NCBI GenBank assembly: GCA_020723345.1
Contig: DYJA01000051.1
Coordinates: 13,445 to 47,511 of the forward strand
DNA length: 34,067 bases
Reading direction: 5' to 3'
DNA from: Candidatus Aquidulcis sp.
Lineage (GTDB): Bacteria > Chloroflexota > Anaerolineae > UBA4142
Shown: positions 8,388 through 14,427 of the stretch, piece after piece
Layout of the letters: each line of letters begins with the position of its first letter
How positions within the stretch are numbered: the first letter of the stretch is position 1
Translations under genes and position numbers: made by a program
The notes under the pieces: model-generated
Databases searched by the model: none
What the model was told of the DNA's origin: nothing
What the model saw: only the letters and a program-made list of their open reading frames with translations

Positions 8388-9128
8388 ATGGGTAAAGCCG
8401 ATATTCACATTCACACGACGCACAGCGACGGAATGGCATCCGTGCAGCAAGTGTTCGATTTCGTCGAAAATGAAACCGACCTCGATCTGATCGCAATCAC
8501 GGATCACGACATGTTCGACGGCGCGGACGAGGCGCGCAATCTCGCCGCGCGGCGCAACTATCGTTTTCAAGTTTTGACCGGCATGGAAGTGACGACGATT
8601 GAAGGTCATCTGCTCGTACTCGGGATCGACAAGCCGGTGCGTTCGCTTCAAGGTCTCGACAAAACGATCGCGCAAGTCCACGCGCAAGGCGGCGTCGTCA
8701 TCGCGCCGCATCCGATGAGTTGGATGATTCGCTCGATTGGGCGCAATGGCTTGATGCGGATCCATCGCCACCCACACGACGAAGTGTACTTTGACGGGTT
8801 TGAATCGCTCAATCCCTCGCTCGCCGGACGCGTCGTCGCGCAACAAGCGCGCGCGTTGAACGCGCGCGTTCTGCAACTCGCCGAAACCGCCGGGAGCGAT
8901 TCGCACGTCCTGCCGACGATTGGCAGCGCGGCAACGATTTATCCCGGCGCGTCCGCCGACGATTTGCTGCGCGCGTTGAAAGAAAAACAAACGACGATTG
9001 AGGGACATTATTGGACGGCGGAGGAAATGAAATACCTCGCGCGCATCGGTCCCGCGCAATTGTGGCAAAGTCTCGTCAAGTTGCCCGCCAAGCACATTCG
9101 GCGTCATTTCTGGTCAGTCCGTAAATAG
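8388..9128 (+). CDS. PHP-domain metal-dependent phosphoesterase
   Basis: The PHP (polymerase and histidinol phosphatase) fold hydrolyses phosphoesters with two or three metal ions. Metal ligands are visible in order: HIHTTHSDG at the N-terminus, ITDHD, the Glu of TGMEVTT, APHP and GSDSH. The 246-residue stand-alone form resembles the YciV/RNase AM and polyol phosphatase group. Its position between acyltransferase and glycosyltransferase genes suggests a phosphatase step. Removal of the phosphate of phosphatidylinositol phosphate would fit the neighbours but is only a guess. A nuclease role is equally possible. Confidence 0.88.
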   Translation: MGKADIHIHTTHSDGMASVQQVFDFVENETDLDLIAITDHDMFDGADEARNLAARRNYRFQVLTGMEVTTIEGHLLVLGIDKPVRSLQGLDKTIAQVHAQGGVVIAPHPMSWMIRSIGRNGLMRIHRHPHDEVYFDGFESLNPSLAGRVVAQQARALNARVLQLAETAGSDSHVLPTIGSAATIYPGASADDLLRALKEKQTTIEGHYWTAEEMKYLARIGPAQLWQSLVKLPAKHIRRHFWSVRK

Positions 9129-9135
9129 AAGTTTT

Positions 9136-9179
9136 CGATTTTCGATTTGGACAGCGCATCAATCAGCAATCGAAAATCG
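9136..9179. repeat. hairpin repeat before the glycosyltransferase
   Basis: CGATTTTCGATT (9136-9147) and AATCGAAAATCG (9168-9179) are perfectly complementary. Another copy of the word follows up to the start codon at 9195, leaving no visible Shine-Dalgarno. Confidence 0.8.
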
Positions 9180-9194
9180 GCAATCGAAAATTCA

Positions 9195-10436
9195 ATGAAA
9201 ATCGCTCTCGTCTCTCCTTATGATTATCCCTATTCCGGCGGCGTGAATGAGCATATCACCGCGCTCGATCAACATTTTCGCGCGCTGGGTCACGATACGC
9301 GCATCATCGCCGCGTCGAGCGCGGACGAAAATGGACTGTGCGATCACGTCATCAAGGTGAGCGGCGCGATTGTCCCCGTCTCCTTCAGCGGTTCGACGGC
9401 GCGCATCGCGTACGCGCCCGCGGTGTATCGCCGCGTCAAAGACATTTTGAAACGCGAAAACTTTGACATCGTCCACGTCCACGAACCCGCCGTGCCGATG
9501 CTGTCGCTCGCCGTCTTGCGTCACTCGCACGCGATCAACGTCGGCACGTTTCACGCGTATCGCGAGAAAAATATGCTGTACGACGTGGGCAAGCAATTGT
9601 TGAAGCGCGCCTTTAATCGACTGGATGGGCGCATTTTCGTTTCCGATGCGGTGCGCGAATACGTCACGCGCTATTTCCCCGGCGAGTACACCTTGATCCC
9701 CAATGGAATCGATTGCGCGCGTTTCAGCGATCCGAGCATTGCGCCCATCGAAAAATTCGACGATGGTCGCCCGAACATCTTGTACGTCGGGCGAATGGAC
9801 AAACGCAAAGGATTTCGCTATTTGATGCGCGCGTTTCCAAACATCAAACGCGCTGTCCCCGACGCGCGCCTGATCATCGTCGGCGCGTTCAACGACAAAG
9901 ACAAAGCGCCGTTCGTGCGATACACGCGCGCACTTCATCTGCGGAGTGTGCACTTCATCGGACCCGTTTCGCGCGAGGACTTGCCGCGCTATTATCGTAC
10001 CGCGACCGTGTTCTGCGCGCCTTCCACCGGCTTTGAAAGTTTCGGCATGATTTTGCTCGAAGCGATGGCAAGCGGCGTCCCGATTGTCGCAAGCGACATT
10101 GCCGGATATCGTTCCGTCGTCGAAAACGGTGTGGAGGGTTTACTGGTGCCACCGAAAGACGAACAGACGCTTGCCCGCGCCGTGATCGATTTACTGCGTG
10201 ACCCGGCGCGGCGCGCGACGATGAGCGCGGCGGGCAAATGCAAAGCCGCGCAGCACGATTGGGATTTGATCGCGCAACGCGTGCTGGCGTACTACGACCA
10301 ACTGATCGCTGCGCGACGCGCGCGACCTGCCACAACGCGTTCCACCGGCAAACGCCGCATGGCGCGCGTACGGCAAATGCTGCGCTTGCCGCGTCGTCCG
10401 AAAAAATCTGGGCGCGCGAGCGAGGCGAGTGCATGA
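9195..10436 (+). CDS. GT4-family glycosyltransferase, PimA-like
   Basis: This GT-B retaining glycosyltransferase probably mannosylates a phosphoinositol lipid at the cytoplasmic membrane face. The N-terminal SGGVNEHI loop, SFSGSTARIAYAPA and FDIVHVHEPAVPMLSLAVL closely follow the pattern of mycobacterial PimA (recalled, not aligned). The nucleotide-sugar site shows VGRMDKRKG and the EX7E motif in ESFGMILLEAMASG. The C-terminal about 45 residues are strongly basic (RRARPATTRSTGKRRMARVRQ), which could aid binding to anionic lipid. ATG 9195 begins the family similarity; the upstream 16 codons are repeat sequence. The stop overlaps the next ATG. Confidence 0.88.
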   Translation: MKIALVSPYDYPYSGGVNEHITALDQHFRALGHDTRIIAASSADENGLCDHVIKVSGAIVPVSFSGSTARIAYAPAVYRRVKDILKRENFDIVHVHEPAVPMLSLAVLRHSHAINVGTFHAYREKNMLYDVGKQLLKRAFNRLDGRIFVSDAVREYVTRYFPGEYTLIPNGIDCARFSDPSIAPIEKFDDGRPNILYVGRMDKRKGFRYLMRAFPNIKRAVPDARLIIVGAFNDKDKAPFVRYTRALHLRSVHFIGPVSREDLPRYYRTATVFCAPSTGFESFGMILLEAMASGVPIVASDIAGYRSVVENGVEGLLVPPKDEQTLARAVIDLLRDPARRATMSAAGKCKAAQHDWDLIAQRVLAYYDQLIAARRARPATTRSTGKRRMARVRQMLRLPRRPKKSGRASEASA

Positions 10437-11569
10437 GCCGCATCATTGCCGATGTGATCATCGTCGGCGCGGGCATCGTCGGATGCAGCGCGGCGTTTCA
10501 TCTCGCGCGGCGCAAAGGACTGCGCGTCCTCGTCGTCGAAAAAGGTCCGCTGGCATCCGGCATGACCAAGCGCAGCGGCGCGCTGATTCGCGCGCAGTAC
10601 GCCCACCCAACCGAAGCGCGACTCGCCGTCGCGAGCGCGCCTTTCTTCCAAAATTGGAAGGAGATCGTCGGCGGCAATTGCGGCTTTACGCAGACCGGGT
10701 TCGTCGTCGTCGCGGCGGAAGCGGACGCGTCGCGCTTGCGCGCTCAGGTCGCGCAGTTGCAAACGCTCGGCGCGAATACGCGCGTCCTCTCGCGCGGCGA
10801 ATTGCGCGATCTACAGCCCGCGACGCGCGTCGACGACATCGCGCTGGCGGCGTACGAGCCGGGCGCCGGTTTCGCCGATCCCGTTTTGGCGACGCAAACG
10901 CTTGCCGCGCGCGCGAAAGAATTGGGCGCGACATTCCGAACGGGCACGATGGTCAAAAGTATTCGCGTGGACTTTGGGCGCGTCGTCGGCGTGGACACAA
11001 ACATCGGACTGATCGAGACGCTCAACGTCGTGATCGCCGCGGGACCTTGGACGGATCGCTTGCTCAAGCCGCTCCAAGCCGAGATCGACATTCGCGCGCA
11101 ACGCGCGGAGGTCGCCTTCTTCGACCGTCCGGCAGAATTAAAAGCCGGGCATCTCGCATTCGAAGATTGGACGACCGACGCGCATTTTCGCCCGCACACG
11201 TTCGGTTTGACGATGGCAGGATTGAACGCGCCACAATCAAATGGCGAGACGAATCCTGATTCGTTCGACGAATCGATCGCGCCAAGTTACGTCGCCGATT
11301 TGCAGCAACGACTCACCACGCGCATTCCGGCGATGGCGCACGCGCGTTACACGCGCGGACACGCGGGCGTGTACGATATGAGCCCAGACGGTCACACCGT
11401 CCTGGGTCGCGTGCCGGGCATCACCGGCTTGTTCGTCGCGGCGGGATTCAGCGGCATTGGCTTTGCGATTGCGCCCGCGGTTGGCGCGTGCGTGAGTGAA
11501 CTAGTCGCGGACGGCGAAGCGCGGACGGTGAGCGTGAGCGCGCTGGGGATAACGCGGTTCAAGCCGTGA
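10433..11569 (+). CDS. FAD-dependent amine/D-amino-acid oxidase-like protein
   Basis: The N-terminal Rossmann motif VGAGIVGCSAAFHLARR and the acidic end of the second strand (VVEK) define a DAO/glycine-oxidase/sarcosine-oxidase-beta type flavoprotein. The C-terminal SPDGHTVLGRVPGITGLFVAAGFSGIGFAIAPAVG is the usual FAD-closing segment. It is 378 residues long. ATG 10433 overlaps the glycosyltransferase stop as ATGA, with GAGG about 9 bases upstream, so it is co-translated within the lipid operon. No known PIM-pathway step needs such an enzyme, and the substrate is unknown. A short palindrome (11249-11264) lies in a weakly conserved loop of the coding region. Confidence 0.82.
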   Translation: MSRIIADVIIVGAGIVGCSAAFHLARRKGLRVLVVEKGPLASGMTKRSGALIRAQYAHPTEARLAVASAPFFQNWKEIVGGNCGFTQTGFVVVAAEADASRLRAQVAQLQTLGANTRVLSRGELRDLQPATRVDDIALAAYEPGAGFADPVLATQTLAARAKELGATFRTGTMVKSIRVDFGRVVGVDTNIGLIETLNVVIAAGPWTDRLLKPLQAEIDIRAQRAEVAFFDRPAELKAGHLAFEDWTTDAHFRPHTFGLTMAGLNAPQSNGETNPDSFDESIAPSYVADLQQRLTTRIPAMAHARYTRGHAGVYDMSPDGHTVLGRVPGITGLFVAAGFSGIGFAIAPAVGACVSELVADGEARTVSVSALGITRFKP

Positions 11570-11619
11570 TGCGTGAAACGTGATGATGCGTGATTTACGG
11601 GTCACGTATCACGCATCAC
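11566..11619. repeat. hairpin repeat overlapping the oxidase stop codon
   Basis: GTGATGCGTGAAACGTGA (11566-11583) and TCACGTATCACGCATCAC (11602-11619) are complementary with one mismatch. The left arm contains the oxidase stop codon. Confidence 0.85.
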
Positions 11620-11642
11620 ATCCTATCGGACGTGAGGAACTC

Positions 11643-12251
11643 GTGTTGAGCAACTTGATTCGACAACGCGCGCAAGCCGTCTTGAATATCATCGCGCGCG
11701 GACTGGGCGCACTCGGCTTGACGCCGAACGCGCTGACGCTCATCGGCTTTGGATTCATGTGCGTGATCGGCGCGGTGTTGGCGACCGGCAATTTCGCGCT
11801 CGGCGGCGCGCTGATTATCGCGGCAGGGATTTTTGACGCGCTCGACGGCACGCTCGCGCGGCTGACGAATCGCGTCACCAAGTTCGGCGCGTTTCTCGAT
11901 TCAACCACAGATCGATTCGCGGAAGGCGCGATTTTTTTTGGAATGCTGTACGCGTTCATGCAGCGCAACATGACCTTCGTCGCATATCTGATTTTCTTCG
12001 CGCTGCTCGGCTCGCTGATGGTCAGTTACGCGCGGGCGCGCGCGGAAGGCATCGGCGTTCCGTGCAAAGAAGGAATGCTGACGCGTTTTGAACGGATCGC
12101 GCTGATCGTCATCGGCTTGATCGTCACCGCGTTTTTTGGCGACGCGCCGATCCTGATCGTCCTGGGTTTTCTCGCGATTTTTACGAACGTGACAGCCGTT
12201 CAGCGAATGTGGCTGGTCTATCGCGCGACGCGCACTGATGCGCCCAAATGA
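11643..12251 (+). CDS. CDP-alcohol phosphatidyltransferase, PIP-synthase-like
   Basis: This multi-pass membrane enzyme exchanges CMP of CDP-diacylglycerol for an alcohol or alcohol phosphate. The full family signature DX2DGX2ARX8GX3DX3D is present (DALDGTLARLTN...FGAFLDSTTD). The SYARARAEGIGVP segment is the counterpart of SYxKARAEA in phosphatidylinositol-phosphate synthases, a feature I recall for that subfamily and not for glycerol-phosphate enzymes. Several hydrophobic helices follow. The start is GTG 11643 (or TTG 11646), with GAGGA at 11634-11638. Together with the PimA-like and PatA-like genes it suggests inositol-lipid synthesis. PgsA (glycerol-phosphate) activity is the main alternative. 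Confidence 0.85.
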   Translation: MLSNLIRQRAQAVLNIIARGLGALGLTPNALTLIGFGFMCVIGAVLATGNFALGGALIIAAGIFDALDGTLARLTNRVTKFGAFLDSTTDRFAEGAIFFGMLYAFMQRNMTFVAYLIFFALLGSLMVSYARARAEGIGVPCKEGMLTRFERIALIVIGLIVTAFFGDAPILIVLGFLAIFTNVTAVQRMWLVYRATRTDAPK

Positions 12252-13051
12252 CGACGCCTTCCTATCGCTACTCACTCCGCTTGTTAATTCCCTTTCTGCG
12301 CGCGCTCGGCGGCGTACGATCGTCGATGAGCGCGGACTCGGCGCTGCTCTTGCGCGGCGCGCATCCTGCGCCGCGCGTTCTGACTCCCGAAAATATTCCG
12401 GCTGGCTCGCCTTTCATTTTGACCGTCAATCATTACGACCGCCCCGGCTTGGGCGCGTGGTGGGCAGTCGCCGTCATCGCGACGACGATTGCCGCGCGGC
12501 GGACGCGCGAACCGCGCGAAATTCATTTTGCGATGGCGCGCGAATGGTGGTACCCACGCGGCTTTGGCAAACTTGTCAAGCAGCCATTGACGCGCTGGTT
12601 CTTTGGGCAAATCGGCAAAACGTACGGCATGATTTTGTTGCCGCCCGCGCTCGACAGCGGCGAATTTCGCGGACAGGCGACGTTCGCGATCCGCGGCGCG
12701 CTCGCGTTGACGCGCGGCGAAAACCCAGCATTGATCGGGATTGCGCCGGAAGGACAAACCGGCGCGGGGTTTTGCTTGCGCCAACCGCCATCGGGCGCGG
12801 GCTTGTTTCTGCTCTTGCTCACGCACGACAGAATTCCGATCCTGCCTGCCGGAATATTCGAGGATGATGATCGCGCGCTCACCCTCCGCTTTGGCGCGCC
12901 ATTCGATTTGCGCGTGCCGCGCGATCTGCCGCGCGATGAGCGCGACGCGCAAGTCGCGCGCCAAGTGATGATCGCGATCGGCAGATTATTGCCGGAAAAA
13001 ATGTGGGGCGCGTATCGCGCGGAGGTTCGCGCGGCGTTAGAATTGCATTAG
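12248..13051 (+). CDS. PlsC-like 1-acylglycerol-phosphate acyltransferase-family protein
   Basis: This is probably an acyltransferase acting on a lysophospholipid or glycolipid. The substrate-phosphate motif appears as APEGQTG (usual EGTRS) and the ILPAGIF block matches the family's fourth motif. The expected catalytic NHX4D reads NHYDRPG: the His is there but the residue at the catalytic Asp position is Gly, while an Asp sits two residues after the His. Activity is therefore uncertain, or the site is rearranged. The ATG overlaps the previous stop as ATGA. It is the last gene of the operon, and no terminator is visible in the 20 bases before the next promoter, so read-through into the riboswitch unit is possible. 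Confidence 0.75.
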   Translation: MTTPSYRYSLRLLIPFLRALGGVRSSMSADSALLLRGAHPAPRVLTPENIPAGSPFILTVNHYDRPGLGAWWAVAVIATTIAARRTREPREIHFAMAREWWYPRGFGKLVKQPLTRWFFGQIGKTYGMILLPPALDSGEFRGQATFAIRGALALTRGENPALIGIAPEGQTGAGFCLRQPPSGAGLFLLLLTHDRIPILPAGIFEDDDRALTLRFGAPFDLRVPRDLPRDERDAQVARQVMIAIGRLLPEKMWGAYRAEVRAALELH

Positions 13052-13072
13052 AAAAAAAGAACAAAAAATCTA

Positions 13073-13101
13073 TTGACAGCAACTCAAGATCTCCGTAAAC
13101 T
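13073..13101 (+). promoter_or_regulatory. sigma70-type promoter of the orphan riboswitch RNA
   Basis: TTGACA (13073-13078), a 17-base spacer and TAAACT (13096-13101) predict initiation near 13108, just before the first aptamer. Confidence 0.75.
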
Positions 13102-13109
13102 GTAGGTGG

Positions 13110-13200
13110 TCTGAAAAAGCAAACCCGGCGAAAGCCGGGGACGCAAAGCCAACGGGTCTAAAGTCTCGCACGCGGAGACCAAGACGGCTGGGCTACCGCG
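13110..13200 (+). promoter_or_regulatory. cyclic-di-GMP-I (GEMM-I) aptamer 1
   Basis: This unit shows the full class I pattern: GCAAACC, a CGGC-GAAA-GCCG tetraloop stem, GGGACGCAAAGCC, GGGTCTAAAGTC, a second stem (GTCTC with GAGAC) and GGCTGGGCTACCG. By my alignment to the Vibrio Vc2 aptamer, the ligand-contacting positions are retained: G before CAAACC, the middle A of GCAAAGC and the first C of TACCG. The G at the first of these favours c-di-GMP over cGAMP. Confidence 0.88.
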
Positions 13201-13205
13201 AAGGG

Positions 13206-13286
13206 GGAATAAGCAAAGCCAGCAAGCATGGCAGCGCGAAGGTGCCGTAAATCCCAGGAGTCCTGGGAACTAGGTCTACCGATTCC
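13206..13286 (+). promoter_or_regulatory. degenerate middle GEMM-like aptamer
   Basis: This unit lies between the two clear aptamers and keeps their order of elements in altered form: closing stem GGAAT/ATTCC (13206-13210 with 13282-13286), GCAAA, a GCCA/TGGC stem, GCGCGAAGG in place of ACGCAAAGC, a CCCAGGA/TCCTGGG stem and CTACCGA. The GAAA tetraloop is missing, so normal docking may be lost. It could be a decayed aptamer or one with changed ligand preference. Confidence 0.45.
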
Positions 13287-13295
13287 ATCCGACGA

Positions 13296-13388
13296 GAAAA
13301 AGCAAACTCGGCGAAAGCCGGGGGCGCAAAGCTAACGGGTCTAAAATCCGCCGTGGGGATCATGACCGCCAAGCCGCCAAAGAACCAG
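13296..13388 (+). promoter_or_regulatory. cyclic-di-GMP-I (GEMM-I) aptamer 3
   Basis: The first 53 bases are nearly identical to aptamer 1, including the GAAA tetraloop and GCGCAAAGC. The 3' part differs: GACCGCCAAGCCGCC replaces GACGGCTGGGCTACCG. The usual TACCG closing strand is thus not seen. This may be where the aptamer exchanges pairing with the expression platform, since the terminator begins two bases later. Confidence 0.75.
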
Positions 13389-13389
13389 T

Positions 13390-13425
13390 ACCTCCTCCAA
13401 GGAACACTTGGAGGAGGTATTTTTT
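13390..13425 (+). terminator. intrinsic terminator of the riboswitch RNA
   Basis: A perfect 12-bp stem, ACCTCCTCCAAG (13390-13401) with CTTGGAGGAGGT (13407-13418), has a five-base loop. It is followed by A and six T at 13420-13425. On the opposite strand no U-tract follows the stem, so it is directional for the plus strand. Confidence 0.93.
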
Positions 13426-13432
13426 CTGAACC

Positions 13433-14419
13433 TCAAAATAAATACGTCGTGCCGACGAGCGATTGCGAAAACGCGTCGGGTATATGCGCGGCGAATTGCG
13501 CCATCGCCGCGAAACCCGTGCAATGCGTCGGCGCGATCAGTTTCGGCTGGAGGTTTTTGATTTCGGCGATCGTGCGCTGAATTTCGTCATCCTTCGCGCG
13601 TCCCAAGTGAAACCCACCGATGATCGCGTACACTTGATCCACGCCGCTGATTTCGCGCGCGCAATTCACCGTGTTGACGATGCCCGAGTGCGCGCAACCC
13701 GACAAGACGATCAAGCCCTTGTCTTTGACATTGAAGACGATGGCTTGATCGTCTTCGATTTGATCGGGCAGAAATTCACCGCCCGCGCGATAGCGGAGCG
13801 TCGCCGCAACACCAACGGACTCGAAACTACGCCGCGGGATCGCGCCGGTCGTCCAAACGCCCGGCGCAAGTTGATGCGGTTGATCAGTCAAGACGACTTG
13901 CGCGCCGAGCGATTCCCATTCGCCGCGCGGCGGCGGCTGAACGGGTCCATAGCGCGTACCGTCACGCGCAAAATTCCAGCGCTCGCGGAACGCGGCAGGA
14001 TGCGCGACGAGCGAAACGCGCTGACCTTCTGCCCCGCGCGCCATCTCGTCCAGCGTCGCGTTCGCTTCCCATTTGCGCGGCAGCGGCTTGAGATTCATCA
14101 TTTGCAACACGTCGGTCACCGCCGCAGTGTGATCGCCGTGTCCGTGACTGAGCGCGATCAGATCGAACGTCGCGGGATCGATCTTCAGGCGGCGCAGATT
14201 TTCGGGGAGCGCGACGCGCGTGAGTCCGGCGTCCCACAGAATCGTGATCTTGCTCGTTTTCAGATGAACGCGCGCGGCGAATCCGTGTTCGGCAAGCAGT
14301 GGCTCATCTTTGAAACGCTTGACCGTTTCAGTGGACTCGACGAGCAAATCTGTTCGATTGTCGACGAGAACTGTGATCGCGACGTCTGGCGTCTCGCCGA
14401 AATTTTCGATGGCGGGCAT
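13433..14419 (-). CDS. metallo-beta-lactamase-fold hydrolase (COG1237-like)
   Basis: The metal-binding signature SHGHGDH is near residue 90, and SGCAHSGIVNTV, IIGGFHLG and APTHCTG follow in the order seen in the COG1237 family. Members are often annotated as dihydropterin-related phosphate synthases. The real substrate is unknown. ATG 14419 is chosen because AGGAGGT lies 5-6 bases upstream; a longer frame to 14506 overlaps GlpD. The gene starts 8 bases after the GlpD stop and is the last of the minus-strand lipid operon. The plus-strand riboswitch transcript converges on its 3' end, so read-through would be antisense to it. Confidence 0.88.
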   Translation of the reverse strand: MPAIENFGETPDVAITVLVDNRTDLLVESTETVKRFKDEPLLAEHGFAARVHLKTSKITILWDAGLTRVALPENLRRLKIDPATFDLIALSHGHGDHTAAVTDVLQMMNLKPLPRKWEANATLDEMARGAEGQRVSLVAHPAAFRERWNFARDGTRYGPVQPPPRGEWESLGAQVVLTDQPHQLAPGVWTTGAIPRRSFESVGVAATLRYRAGGEFLPDQIEDDQAIVFNVKDKGLIVLSGCAHSGIVNTVNCAREISGVDQVYAIIGGFHLGRAKDDEIQRTIAEIKNLQPKLIAPTHCTGFAAMAQFAAHIPDAFSQSLVGTTYLF

Positions 14420-14427
14420 AGCACCTC

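Larger units (their letters stand above)
13108..13425 (+). ncRNA. orphan tandem c-di-GMP riboswitch RNA
   Basis: This is a self-contained transcription unit of about 318 bases: promoter, three GEMM-type aptamer units and an intrinsic terminator. The GCAAA cores start at 13119, 13213 and 13302, a regular spacing of 94 and 89 bases. The first and third units share a 53-base block (13113-13165 and 13296-13348) with only four differences. No plus-strand gene follows for over 11 kb; the next genes are convergent. It may therefore act as an RNA in its own right, as a c-di-GMP-controlled antisense transcript of the hydrolase/glpD end of the opposing operon, or be left over from a lost target gene. 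Confidence 0.8.

Noticed and set aside
13353-13580. Small plus-strand ORF after the riboswitch as its target gene
   Set aside because: It starts with GTG inside aptamer 3, reads through the terminator stem and overlaps the opposing hydrolase gene; no family likeness.
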